Of a stretch of 64,000 nucleotides of DNA, positions 43,301 to 52,106 are shown in pieces. The position numbers and the translations under genes were made by a program. The notes beneath the pieces were generated by a model. It saw only the letters and a program-made list of their open reading frames with translations, did not search any database and was not told the origin of the DNA. Every line of letters begins with the position of its first letter. Position 1 is the stretch's first letter. This stretch comes from Modestobacter muralis (GTDB lineage Bacteria; Actinomycetota; Actinomycetes; Mycobacteriales; Geodermatophilaceae): contig NZ_JAAGWH010000032.1 of NCBI RefSeq assembly GCF_010682105.1, positions 1 to 64,000 on the forward strand. The letters are read 5' to 3'.

Positions 43301-44332
43301 TCAGGGGGCGGTGCGTCGGCGGAACGCGTCGAGTCCTGCGATGAGCAGCAACGGGACGACCGTCCACAGACCCAGCACCCAGTACGCCCGGGCGACGCCG
43401 TCGTCGGCGAAGTAGGTCGCCCCGCGCAGCGCCCGCACCGCGACCCCCGGCGGCAGGAGGCTCGACAGTGGCTCGAGCCACGGCGGGAGGTAGGCGGCTG
43501 GCAGGTTGCCGGTGCTGCTCGCGTTGCCGAGGATCACCAGTCCCAGCGAGGTCACGAAGGTGCCGGCCGAGCCGATCGTCCGCAGCACCAGCGCGGCCGG
43601 GGCCGCCACGGCGAGCGCGAGCAGCCCGACCAGCAGCGCGACCGTGCCGAACCCGGCCGGGACGGCGGCGAAGAGGCCGTCGGCGGCCCAGGCGACCAGC
43701 AGCCCGGAGACCACCGCGAACAGCAGGATGCTCACGACCCGCCAGCGCAGCGGCAGCTTCGGGGCCGCCGAGTAGGTCTGGATGCCGAACAGGAAGCCGC
43801 CGAGCACCACCCCGAAGGCGGCGTAGAAGATGCCCAGCCCGCGGGAGTCCCCGGGTGCCAGTGGTCGCAGGTCCTCCGGCTGCAGTTGCCCGCCCGCCTG
43901 CTGTGCGACCGGGGTGAACGCCCCGGTGAGCGTCGTCGTCACGCCCTGGCCGTTGGCCCCCGCGGTCAGCAGTCGGGGCGGCGGGCCGGGCAGGTAGACG
44001 CCGTAGAGGTCGTGGCGGAGCACGGCGGCGCGGGCGGCGGTCTCGTCGGCGACCCCCTGGACGGCGAAGTGCCCCGGGGTCGCCTGGTCCAGGGCCGCGC
44101 GCACCTGGGCGACCTGCCCGGCGTCCCCGACCACCCCGACCGGGAGGTCGTGCGGCTGCGCGGCGTGGAAGGCGTCGAGGAAGACCACGACGAAGGCCAG
44201 TCCGATGACCGTGGCGACCAGCGCCGGGACGCCGATCGCGCGGAGCACCGCCTTGGGCACCGAGCCCTGCGAGCGTTCGATCTCGGCACCGGCCACCGCC
44301 GGACCGGGAGGTGGGGCGAAGCCGCCCGGCAC
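43301..44332 (-). CDS. YhgE/Pip-like ABC-2-type membrane protein
   Basis: 343 residues from GTG 44332. One N-terminal helix (VLRAIGVPALVATVIGLAFVVVFLDAF) is followed by an extracytoplasmic domain of about 120 residues (VGVVGDAGQVAQVRAALDQATPG...) and then about five helices (LGIFYAAFGVVLGGFLFG... to VVPLLLIAGLDAF). This plan matches YhgE/Pip and DUF3533 proteins, which resemble ABC-2 permeases without a linked ATPase. The amine-oxidase-like gene 19 bases upstream on the same strand may be cotranscribed. Function is unknown. Confidence 0.78.
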   Translation of the reverse strand: MPGGFAPPPGPAVAGAEIERSQGSVPKAVLRAIGVPALVATVIGLAFVVVFLDAFHAAQPHDLPVGVVGDAGQVAQVRAALDQATPGHFAVQGVADETAARAAVLRHDLYGVYLPGPPPRLLTAGANGQGVTTTLTGAFTPVAQQAGGQLQPEDLRPLAPGDSRGLGIFYAAFGVVLGGFLFGIQTYSAAPKLPLRWRVVSILLFAVVSGLLVAWAADGLFAAVPAGFGTVALLVGLLALAVAAPAALVLRTIGSAGTFVTSLGLVILGNASSTGNLPAAYLPPWLEPLSSLLPPGVAVRALRGATYFADDGVARAYWVLGLWTVVPLLLIAGLDAFRRRTAP

Positions 44333-44350
44333 GCGCGTCCCGTCCCCGGG

Positions 44351-45301
44351 TCAGGCGGGGAGGGCGGCGGCCAGCGCGCGCCCCAGGGCGTCGCCGGAGC
44401 GCCAGGCGCTCTCGACCTTGGACGGCGCCGACCAGCCGTCACCGCACAGGCCCAGCCCGCCGGTGAGGTCGAACGGCGCCTCGCGGGCGTGCGCGGGCTT
44501 GGCGAAGCTCCAGCGGTGCACGTGGCTCCACTCGGGCTCCTCGGTGATGCCCAGCGCCGCGCGCACCGCCGCCGCGACCGCCGGAGCCGCCGCGTCGGGG
44601 TCGTCGAGGTGGGCGGCGGCGAAGGCGGCGGTGCTGTGGGCGACCAGGACCGCCGCGCCGTCGCCGCGCCGGTCGCCGTCGTCGGCCAGCCAGTCCAGGA
44701 CGGGCGAGTCGTGCACGAACGCCCCGTGCAGGTCGGCGGCCCAGCGTCGCGTCGACCAGCCGAGGGCGACGGACAGGGTGGGCTGCCAGTCGGCGTCCGG
44801 GACGGCGTCCGGAGTGACCAGCCGGGCCGCCTGCGGGTCGGGCATGGCCAGGACGACGGCGTCCGCGGGCTGCCCGTCGACCGAGGGCTGCCCGCCGCCG
44901 GTGACGGCCTGCACGGTGCGCTCGAGCTGGACGTCGAGGCCGGTGGCGAGGTCCTCGACCAGGGTGCGCAGGCCCCCGGCCGTGCCGTAGCGCATCGGGC
45001 CGGTCTTGGTCTGCTCGACGCCGTCGGGTCCGGCGACGGCGAAGGTGTCGGTCCAGGGCCGGGCCAGGCCGCGGTCGACCCAGTCGGCGACCACCGGGGC
45101 GAAGGGGGAGTCGTCGCCGACGGTCAGGTAGGAGGCGCCCAGGTCGACGACCCGGCCGTGCAGCGTCCGGCCGCCCATCCGGCCCCCGAGCCGCCGGCCG
45201 CGGTCGAGCACCTGCACCGCCCTGCCCTGCTCGGCCAGCGCGCGGGCGCAGGCGATCCCGGAGATGCCACCGCCGATGACCGTCGTGCCGTGGCTGCTCA
45301 C
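44351..45301 (-). CDS. FAD-dependent amine-oxidase-like (renalase-like) oxidoreductase
   Basis: 316 residues from GTG 45301. FAD-binding Rossmann motif VIGGGISGIACARALAEQG, then LDRGRRLGGRMGGRTLHGRVVDLGASYLTVGDD, and a C-terminal FAD contact LTGGLGLCGDGWSAPSKVESAWRSGDALGRAL. The overall form is that of renalase-like NAD(P)/FAD proteins, which may oxidise amines or dihydro-nicotinamide isomers; the substrate is unknown. It is divergent from the TrmH gene with a 72-base gap. Start could be slightly downstream, as the ribosome site is weak. Confidence 0.85.
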   Translation of the reverse strand: MSSHGTTVIGGGISGIACARALAEQGRAVQVLDRGRRLGGRMGGRTLHGRVVDLGASYLTVGDDSPFAPVVADWVDRGLARPWTDTFAVAGPDGVEQTKTGPMRYGTAGGLRTLVEDLATGLDVQLERTVQAVTGGGQPSVDGQPADAVVLAMPDPQAARLVTPDAVPDADWQPTLSVALGWSTRRWAADLHGAFVHDSPVLDWLADDGDRRGDGAAVLVAHSTAAFAAAHLDDPDAAAPAVAAAVRAALGITEEPEWSHVHRWSFAKPAHAREAPFDLTGGLGLCGDGWSAPSKVESAWRSGDALGRALAAALPA

Positions 45302-45373
45302 GCCGTCGATCGTGCGGTGTGCGACGGGATCGCGCCCGTCGAACCGGCCGGGGACCGCCGGACGGCGGCGGGG

Positions 45374-46195
45374 ATGATCGTCGTCGTGTCCTCCCCGCCC
45401 GTGCTGATCACCGACCCGGCCGACGAGCGGATCGCCGACTTCCGCGACCTGGTCGCCGGTGACCGGAAGCCGGGCACCGAGCGCGGTACCGGCCCGGTGA
45501 TCGTCGAGGGTGTGCCGGCCGTGCAGCGGCTGCTCGCCTCGCCCTACCCGGTGCGCTGCGTGTTCGGCATCCCCGGCCGGGTCGCCGACCTGCAGCTGCC
45601 CGACGGGATCCCGGCCTACGAGGCCGACCGGTGGGTGCTGTCGGAGGTGATCGGCTTCCGGTTGACCCGCGGTGTGCTGGCCTCGGCCGACCGGCTGCCC
45701 CCGGCCGACCTCGACGAGCTGCTCGCCGGCCCGGACCCGACGGCGCCCCGGCGGCTCGCCGTGCTGGAAGGGCTCAACGACCACGAGAACATCGGGTCGA
45801 TCGCCCGCTCGGCGATGGCGCTGGGCATCGACGGACTGCTGCTGGACCCCACGTGCGCCGACCCGCTGTACCGGCGGTGCGTGCGGGTGTCGATGGGGCA
45901 CGTCCTGTCGCTGCCGATCGCGGTGCTCGCCGACTGGCCCGGTGACCTGGCGAAGGTGCGCGCTGCCGGCTACGAGACCGTGGCGCTCACCCCGGCCGCC
46001 GACGCGGTCGACCTGAGGGAGATCGACGCCCGGGCGCACCCGCGCACGGCGGTGCTGCTCGGCGCCGAGGGCCCGGGGCTCACGCCGCAGGCGCAGGCCG
46101 CGGTCGACGTGCGGGCCCGGATCCCGATGCGGTCGGGTGTGGACTCCCTCGGCGTCGCCGCCGCAGCGGCGATCACCTTCGCCACCCTGCGCTGA
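45374..46195 (+). CDS. TrmH-family RNA methyltransferase (SpoU type)
   Basis: 273 residues from ATG 45374 (GTG 45386 also possible). An N-terminal substrate-binding domain (VIVEGVPAVQRLLASPYPVRCVFG) precedes the SpoU knot, with LEGLNDHENIGSIARSAMALG, LLGAEGPGL and IPMRSGVDSLGVAAAAAITF, the three SPOUT motifs. It methylates ribose 2'-OH of a tRNA or rRNA nucleotide with SAM; target unknown. Its end meets two bidirectional hairpins (46283-46314, 46333-46363). Confidence 0.9.
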   Translation: MIVVVSSPPVLITDPADERIADFRDLVAGDRKPGTERGTGPVIVEGVPAVQRLLASPYPVRCVFGIPGRVADLQLPDGIPAYEADRWVLSEVIGFRLTRGVLASADRLPPADLDELLAGPDPTAPRRLAVLEGLNDHENIGSIARSAMALGIDGLLLDPTCADPLYRRCVRVSMGHVLSLPIAVLADWPGDLAKVRAAGYETVALTPAADAVDLREIDARAHPRTAVLLGAEGPGLTPQAQAAVDVRARIPMRSGVDSLGVAAAAAITFATLR

Positions 46196-46282
46196 CGCCA
46201 CCCCGCGCTGAGTCGGCACGTCGGGCTCCACGGTGGGGTCAGCTCCCGCGCGCCGGGACCTCCACCACGGCGGTGAGAGCCA

Positions 46283-46314
46283 CTGGAGCGGCGACCTGTC
46301 GGTCACCGCTCCAG
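46283..46314. terminator. Hairpin between convergent TrmH and stress-protein genes
   Basis: CTGGAGCGG (46283-46291) pairs with CCGCTCCAG (46306-46314), and inside it GACC (46293-46296) pairs with GGTC (46301-46304). Confidence 0.7.
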
Positions 46315-46332
46315 AGCGCGCGGTCCCGTCGG

Positions 46333-46363
46333 CCCCTCCGCAGGGTCCTCAGCCTGGGAGGGG
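46333..46363. terminator. Second hairpin in the same gap
   Basis: CCCCTCC with CAGG (46333-46344) pairs with CCTG and GGAGGGG (46353-46363), with one bulge, 14 bases from the minus-strand gene's stop. Confidence 0.65.
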
Positions 46364-46376
46364 CGGAGAAGCCTTC

Positions 46377-46850
46377 TCAGTTGCGCAGCGACAGGTGGGC
46401 GAGGTGCGTCCGGGCTTGCTCGGCGAACTGCGGGTTGCACATGACGTCGTAGCGGCTGGCGACCACCTTGCTGGTGCTGGTGAAGTCGCGCTTGCCCTGG
46501 GAGGCGGCGTACCCGACCGCGCCGAACACGGCTCCGAAGACCAGACCGATCAGCAGCCCGGTGAGGATCGAGCCGAACCAGGCGCTGCCGTCCTCGGCGA
46601 AGATGCTGAGCAGCAGGCCGACGAAGAAGCCGAACCAGGCGCCGCTCGCGGCACCGGCGGCGATCGCGCGGCCCCAGCTCAGCCGGCCGGTGACCCGCTC
46701 GACCATGCGCAGGTCGCTGCCGATGATCGTCACGTTCTCGACCGGGAACTTCTCGTCGGACAGGAAGTCGACCGCTCGCTGGGCCTGGGCGTAGTCGTCG
46801 TAGGACCCGACCTGCACGCCGCCGAGGGGCATGGACACAGACGCTGACAT
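46377..46850 (-). CDS. General stress protein 17M-like membrane protein
   Basis: 157 residues from ATG 46850 (GGAGA 5 bases before). VGSYDDYAQAQRAVDFLSDEKFPVENVTIIGSDLRMVERVTGRLSWGRAIAAGAASG is the GSP17M (YflT-like) domain, followed by two Gly/Ala-rich helices (about 70-110) and a polar tail with VVASRYDVMCNP. In Gram-positive bacteria such proteins are part of the general stress response. Function is unknown. It lies downstream of a large ABC exporter on the same strand with a 187-base gap. Confidence 0.82.
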   Translation of the reverse strand: MSASVSMPLGGVQVGSYDDYAQAQRAVDFLSDEKFPVENVTIIGSDLRMVERVTGRLSWGRAIAAGAASGAWFGFFVGLLLSIFAEDGSAWFGSILTGLLIGLVFGAVFGAVGYAASQGKRDFTSTSKVVASRYDVMCNPQFAEQARTHLAHLSLRN

Positions 46851-47037
46851 GACGGTCTCCGTTCCGGGCCGGTCTGCTGGCGACGGCCGGACGATCCGGC
46901 TGCCGCGCGGTCCACGAAGGACGACGGCCGACCCACTGCTACCCGAAACGATCACGGACGACCCCCTGTTCCGCGCCACCCCGACTCCCAGCGACTCCAC
47001 AGCCCACAGCCACCAGCCCACCGGTCCCGGCCCTTCT

Positions 47038-48909
47038 TCAGACCAGGCTGTCGGCCCAGGCGCGGTGCAGGTCGGCGAACCGGCCGGTGCCGCCCACCAG
47101 CTCGGCGGGGGTGCCGTCCTCGACGATCCGCCCGGCCTCCATGACCAGCACCCGGTCGGCGAACTCCACGGTGGACAGCCGGTGGGCGATGATCAGCGCC
47201 GTCCGGTCGGCCAGCAGGGTGCGCAGCGCCTCCTGCACCAGCCGCTCGCTGGGCACGTCGAGGGAGCTCGTGGCCTCGTCGAGCACCAGCACCGCGGGGT
47301 CGGCGAGGAACGCACGGGCGAAGCTGACCAGCTGCCGCTGCCCGGCCGACAACCGCCCGCCGCGCTTGCGGACGTCGGTGTCGTAGCCCTCCGGCAGCGC
47401 GCGGATGAAGCCGTCGGCGCCGATCGCCCGAGCCGCCGCCTCGATCTCGGCGCGGTCGGCGCCGGGCCGGCCGAACCCGATGTTGTCGGCGATCGACCCG
47501 GAGAACAGGAAGCTCTCCTGGGTCACCATGACCACCGCGCGCCGCAGGTCGGCGTCGGCCAGCCGGGTGAGCGACACCCCGTCCAGCCGCACCACGCCGT
47601 CGCCCGGGTCGTAGAACCGGGCCGCCAGCCGGGCCAGCGTGGACTTGCCGGCCCCGGTGGCCCCGACCAGGGCCACCGTCTGCCCGGCGGGGACGGTCAG
47701 GTCCAGGCCCGGCAGCACGGTCGCGGCGCCGTACCCGAACCGGACGCCGTCGAAGACGACCTCCCCGGCGACAGGCGCCGGCAGCGGGTGCGGGTCAGCC
47801 GGCTCGGGCACCGTGGAGCGCTCCTCGAGCACCCCGGACAGCTTCTCCAGCGCCGCGGTCGCCGACTGGTAGCTGTTGTAGAACATCGCGATGTCCTGCA
47901 GCGGGTCGAAGAACCGGCGCAGGTAGAGCAGGAACGCGATGAGCACGCCGACCTGGATGTCACCGTCCATCACCCGCACGGCGCCGTAGCCCAGGACCGC
48001 CACGGTGATGACGTTGCCGATCATCGTGACCGCCGGGACGAAGACCGCGATCAACCAGAACGCCCGGTGGTTGGCCTGCCGGTTCTCCTCGTTCAGCCGG
48101 GCGTGCAGCTCGTCGTTGCGCGGCTCCCGGCGGAAGGCCTGTACCGCCCGGATGCCGCCGAAGGTCTCGGTGAACTGCACGATCAGCGCCGCGATCGTCT
48201 GCCGGGTGCGCCGGTAGGCGACCGTGGTCTGCCGCTGGAACCAGCGGCCCACCAGGTACAGCAGCGGGAAGCCCAGCAGCGCGACCAGCCCCAGCGGCAG
48301 GTCCAGGAACAGCAGCACCACCCCGATCGTGGTGACGCTGAACAGGGCGGTGAGCAGCCCGTCGAGGCCCTCGTCGAGCAGCTCGGCCAGCGCCTCGACG
48401 TCGCTGGTCAGCCGGCTGATCGTCTTGCCCGAGGTGTAGCGCTCGTGGAACGACAGCGGCAGCTGCTGCACGTGGGTGAACACCCGCCGGCGCAGGGTCA
48501 GCAGCACCTCCTGCCCGACCCGGCCCGAGCCGGTCAGGAACAGGTAGCGGAAGCCGGTGTCGACGCCCGCGGCGGCGACCAGCGCCACCGTCGTCCAGAC
48601 CAGCGGCCTGGAGTCGCCGTCGAGCAGGGCCGGGACGGCGGAGTCGATCCCGACGCCGATGAGGAACGGCCCGGCCAGCCAGGCGAGGTTCTGCACGACG
48701 ACGACCGCCAGCAGCCACCACAGCGACCGCCGGTGCGGGCGCACCAGTTCCCCGAGCAGCCGCCGCGAGCGCCCGCGCAGGAAGCTGCTGGCCGAGGCGG
48801 TCAGCGCGTCGTCCTCCTCGGTGGACACACCCCGCCAGTCGGCGTGCGCGTCCGCGGGGGCGCCGCCGGAGGAGGTGGTGGCCGCGGCACCGGAACCGGG
48901 GGTGGTCAC
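47038..48909 (-). CDS. ABC exporter half-transporter, catalytic subunit
   Basis: 623 residues from GTG 48909. Six-helix transmembrane domain (about 50-340) followed by an ATPase with Walker A VGATGAGKST, signature RLSAGQRQLVSFARA, and Walker B LVLDEATSSLD with the catalytic Glu, then H-loop IAHRLSTVEFADR. The N-terminal 40 residues are polar. It overlaps the partner gene by 4 bases. With the degenerate partner at 48906, it forms a type IV heterodimeric exporter of drugs, lipids or peptides; substrate unknown. Confidence 0.92.
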   Translation of the reverse strand: MTTPGSGAAATTSSGGAPADAHADWRGVSTEEDDALTASASSFLRGRSRRLLGELVRPHRRSLWWLLAVVVVQNLAWLAGPFLIGVGIDSAVPALLDGDSRPLVWTTVALVAAAGVDTGFRYLFLTGSGRVGQEVLLTLRRRVFTHVQQLPLSFHERYTSGKTISRLTSDVEALAELLDEGLDGLLTALFSVTTIGVVLLFLDLPLGLVALLGFPLLYLVGRWFQRQTTVAYRRTRQTIAALIVQFTETFGGIRAVQAFRREPRNDELHARLNEENRQANHRAFWLIAVFVPAVTMIGNVITVAVLGYGAVRVMDGDIQVGVLIAFLLYLRRFFDPLQDIAMFYNSYQSATAALEKLSGVLEERSTVPEPADPHPLPAPVAGEVVFDGVRFGYGAATVLPGLDLTVPAGQTVALVGATGAGKSTLARLAARFYDPGDGVVRLDGVSLTRLADADLRRAVVMVTQESFLFSGSIADNIGFGRPGADRAEIEAAARAIGADGFIRALPEGYDTDVRKRGGRLSAGQRQLVSFARAFLADPAVLVLDEATSSLDVPSERLVQEALRTLLADRTALIIAHRLSTVEFADRVLVMEAGRIVEDGTPAELVGGTGRFADLHRAWADSLV

Positions 48910-50699
48910 CGCGCACCTGCCTCGCCGGCGCCGGCGAGCTCGGCGGAGCTGGACAGCAGCGCGCGGTAGGCGGGCACCTCGGCGAGCAGGTCGCTGTGCC
49001 GGCCGATCGCGGTGATCCGCCCCTCCTGGAGCAGGGCCACCCGGTCGGCCAGGAGCACGGTGGAGGCCCGGTGCGCGACCACCAGGGCGGTCGTGGAGGC
49101 CAGCACCTCGCGCAGCGCGCGCTCGACGAGCGCCTCGGTGTGCACGTCCAGCGCCGACAGCGGGTCGTCGAGCACCAGCACCGAGGGCCGGCCCAGCACC
49201 GCGCGGGCCAGCGCGAGCCGCTGCCGCTGCCCACCGGACAGCGACAGCCCCTGCTCGCCGATGCGGGTGTCCAGGCCCCACGGGAGGTCGTGCACGAAGT
49301 CGGCCTGGGCGACCCGCAGCGCCTCGGTGACGTCGGCCTCGGTGGCGCCCGGGCGGCCCAGGGTGACGTTCTCCCGGACGCTCATCGAGAACAGCGTCGC
49401 CTCCTCGAAGGCGGTGGCGACCACGCTGCGCACCTGGGCCAGCGGCAGGTCGCGCACGTCGTGGCCGTCGAGGGTGACCCGGCCGCGGGTCACGTCCAGC
49501 AGCCGGGGGACCAGGGCGGTGAGCGTGGTCTTGCCCGACCCGGTGGCGCCGACCAGGGCGACGGTCTCGCCGGGGGCGACGTCGAGGTCGATGCCGGCCA
49601 GCACCGGGTCGCCGGCGCCGGGGAAGCGGAAGCCGACGTCCTCGAAGCGCAGCCGGGCCGGCCGGGCGACCTCGGCCGGCTGCACGCCGGGGGAGTCGGC
49701 GACGGTCAGCGGGGCGTCGAGCAGCTCGCCGACCCGGTCGCAGGCGCTGGCCGTCTCCTGGGCCTGGGCCAGCAGGAACCCCAGCGACAGGATCGGCCAG
49801 AGCAGCACGGTGAACAGCGCGACGAAGCCGACCAGCCCGCCGATGGTGAGCGCGCCGGCGTTCACCGCGAGGGCGCCGCCGACCAGGACCACGGCCAGGG
49901 TGATCTGCGGGTGGAACTCGAACATGCACCAGATCACCGCGAGCGTGCGGACCTTGGTCAGCTGGAGCTCGCGCAGCCGCAGCGCCTTGTCGTCGTAGCG
50001 GGCGAACACCAGTCCGCTGCGGCCCAGCGCCCGGACCACCCGGATGCCCTGCACGGCCTCCTCGACGTCGGTGGCCAGCTCGCCCTGCTCGTCCTGCACG
50101 GCGCGGGACTGGGCGTTGTACCGCTTCTCGAAGCCCAGCCCGAAGGCGATCAGCGGCACGCTGGTGACCAGCACCGCCACCCCCAGCGGCCAGTAGGTGA
50201 CCACCAGCAGCGTGCCGACCACGACGCAGGTGATCAGGTTGACCACGAGGAAGACGGCGCCGAAGCCGATGAACCGGCGGATGGTGGACACGTCGGAGGT
50301 GGCCCGGGACAGCAGCTGGCCCGACGACCACCCCTCGTGGAAGCCCACCGGCAGCCGCTGCAGCCGCTGGTAGAGGGTGTCCCGCAGGTCGCGCTCGATG
50401 GCCAGGCTGCTGTTGCCCATGGCCCAGCGGCGCAGGAACATCAGCGCCGCCTCGGCCGTGCCGAAGAGCAGGGCCAGACCCAGCAGCGGCACCAGGGCGC
50501 CCCGGTCGCCGCCGGCGATCGGGCCGTCGACGATGCGCCGGGTGATCAGCGGCACGGCCAGTTGGGCGAGGGTGGCCAGCAGCGCCCCGGTGAAGGTGAG
50601 GGCGATCAGCCCGCGGTAGGGGCGGGCGAAGGGCAGCAGCCGCCGCAGGGCCGAGAGCCGCCCCTGCTCGGCGTCGGGGTGCTCGGCAGGGCGGGTCAT
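48906..50699 (-). CDS. ABC exporter half-transporter, degenerate-site subunit
   Basis: 597 residues from ATG 50699. Six-helix transmembrane domain, then an ATPase with Walker A VGATGSGKTT and signature SLSGGQRQRLALARA. In Walker B the catalytic Glu is replaced by Asp (LVLDDPLSALD), and the H-loop reads VVAHRAST, so one ATP site is probably inactive. This asymmetry is known in heterodimeric exporters such as BmrCD and TM287/288. Its 3' end overlaps the catalytic subunit gene by 4 bases. Confidence 0.92.
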   Translation of the reverse strand: MTRPAEHPDAEQGRLSALRRLLPFARPYRGLIALTFTGALLATLAQLAVPLITRRIVDGPIAGGDRGALVPLLGLALLFGTAEAALMFLRRWAMGNSSLAIERDLRDTLYQRLQRLPVGFHEGWSSGQLLSRATSDVSTIRRFIGFGAVFLVVNLITCVVVGTLLVVTYWPLGVAVLVTSVPLIAFGLGFEKRYNAQSRAVQDEQGELATDVEEAVQGIRVVRALGRSGLVFARYDDKALRLRELQLTKVRTLAVIWCMFEFHPQITLAVVLVGGALAVNAGALTIGGLVGFVALFTVLLWPILSLGFLLAQAQETASACDRVGELLDAPLTVADSPGVQPAEVARPARLRFEDVGFRFPGAGDPVLAGIDLDVAPGETVALVGATGSGKTTLTALVPRLLDVTRGRVTLDGHDVRDLPLAQVRSVVATAFEEATLFSMSVRENVTLGRPGATEADVTEALRVAQADFVHDLPWGLDTRIGEQGLSLSGGQRQRLALARAVLGRPSVLVLDDPLSALDVHTEALVERALREVLASTTALVVAHRASTVLLADRVALLQEGRITAIGRHSDLLAEVPAYRALLSSSAELAGAGEAGAR

Positions 50700-50819
50700 G
50701 GCCAGCTGAGGCTATGCCGCCACACCGACAGCTTCGAGCGATTAACGCCGAGCCGGTATCGGAACAGTCGGCCTCGCTGCAGGGCCCCGCCGCGAGTGGG
50801 AGGACCTGCTCCTCCCCGA

Positions 50820-50847
50820 CCCTCGCAGGCTCGGGCCGGGCCTCTGG
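50820..50847. repeat. CCCTCGCAGGC repeat, copy 2 (terminator-like)
   Basis: CCCTCGCAGGCTCGGGCCGG followed by GCCTCTGG. It is like the copy at 34544-34571 at most positions. It lies between the sepH stop and the ABC exporter start, flanked by AGGACCT and AGGTCCT, and may terminate sepH transcription. Confidence 0.55.
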
Positions 50848-50871
50848 GGCAGGCCGGGGCAGGGAGGTCCT

Positions 50872-51834
50872 TCAGCGGCGGCGGCGGACGCCGAACACGA
50901 TGTCCTCCCAGGCCGGGATCCGGGCCCGCGGGTCCTCGACCTCGCCGTCCATGAGGGTGCCCAGCACGACGGTCTCCTGGGTGTCCGGGTCGACCTCGTC
51001 GTCGTAGGGGCTGCGGGCGTCGGTGCCGTCGGGCAGCAGCGTGCCGTCCGCGTCGCCGTCCGTGCCGGGCGCGAGGTCGGCCGGGATGCCGTCGGCGGGG
51101 ACGACGTCGCGCACGTCCGCGTCGTCGTCGAACCGGTCCTCGGCGCCGAGGTCCTCGGCGTCGGTCGGCTCGGCCGGGGGGACCACCGCGATCGACCGGC
51201 GGGGGGCCGGCGCCGGCGGGAGGCCGTGCGGGACGTCGGGGACGACGCGCACCAGCCGGGTGCCCTCGGCGAAGTCCATGGTGGCCGCGTCCAGCGGGGT
51301 GACGGTGCGGGCCGGGATGTCGTAGCTCCACCGCGTGGTGCCGGACTTGTGGCCGGCCCGCCAGGCGGCGCGCACCTGCCAGGTGCCGTCCTCGCTGCGG
51401 TGGGCGTCCCAGCTGACGGCGTCCAGGTCGGCGCCCAGCAGCCGCAGCCGCTCGGCCATGAACCGCTCCAGCGGCACGCTCGGCGTGCCCTCGCTGAGCC
51501 GGACACGGGCGTCGCGGGCCTGCTCGGCCACCCGCTCGCGCTCCTGCAGGACGGGGTGGGCGAAGCGCATGATCCGCTCGACCCGGGTGCCGGAGGACTC
51601 CGCGACCTGCTCGGGGGTCTCCCCGGCGCGGATGCGGGCCTGGATCACCCGCGGCGGCAGGTCGTCGGCCGGGGCGGGCGCGGGCTTCGCGACCTCGGCC
51701 CGCAGCAGTTCGCGCAGGCGGTCGTCCAGCGGCAGCTCGAAGCGCTCGCCGTCCCCGGTCGAGTCGGGCTCGTCCGCGACGAGCACCAGGTGGTCGCCGT
51801 CGTCGGAGAGCGCCACGAGGCGCAAGGAGCGCAT
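50872..51834 (-). CDS. sepH: Septation protein SepH (DUF3071)
   Basis: 320 residues from ATG 51834 with GGAGG 8 bases upstream. The N-terminal DUF3071 region begins RLVALSDDGDHLVLVADE, followed by the helix-turn-helix region PRVIQARIRAGETPEQVAESSGTRVERIMRFAHPVLQERER and TWQVRAAWRAGHKSGTTRWSYD. The C terminus is acidic and unstructured, ending ARIPAWEDIVFGVRRRR. SepH binds FtsZ and stimulates its assembly in Streptomyces and Mycobacterium (Rv0883c). It is in the cytoplasm at the division site. serC, next to it in Mycobacterium, is here 6.5 kb away. Confidence 0.93.
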   Translation of the reverse strand: MRSLRLVALSDDGDHLVLVADEPDSTGDGERFELPLDDRLRELLRAEVAKPAPAPADDLPPRVIQARIRAGETPEQVAESSGTRVERIMRFAHPVLQERERVAEQARDARVRLSEGTPSVPLERFMAERLRLLGADLDAVSWDAHRSEDGTWQVRAAWRAGHKSGTTRWSYDIPARTVTPLDAATMDFAEGTRLVRVVPDVPHGLPPAPAPRRSIAVVPPAEPTDAEDLGAEDRFDDDADVRDVVPADGIPADLAPGTDGDADGTLLPDGTDARSPYDDEVDPDTQETVVLGTLMDGEVEDPRARIPAWEDIVFGVRRRR

Positions 51835-52106
51835 GGGGGCGACCTCCAGCAGGGATTCGGTGCGAGCCCGGGGTACGGACCAGCGTCACGCTATCCGCGC
51901 GGCAGGAACCGGCACCTGCCGACACGCCCGGTGCGGCGCGTCGGCTCGACAGCGGGGGTCGGCCCGTGGTGAGGGCCCGGTCGCAGTCCGGTCACCCGGC
52001 CCCGAGAATGGAGCACCACCGTCATCGGGACGCAACACCCGGTGAGCACGGTGGCACGCAGGCGGGCGCAGCGGCGCGCCGTACCGGGACCAGGACGGAG
52101 GCACAC
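51835..52106. other. Divergent promoter region between sepH and the amidotransferase operon
   Basis: A 272-base gap between divergent genes. On the minus strand, TAGCGT near 51892 could be the sepH -10. No repeat or riboswitch was recognised for the amidotransferase operon; the plus-strand leader is Cys/Arg-like when translated and looks non-coding. Confidence 0.35.
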
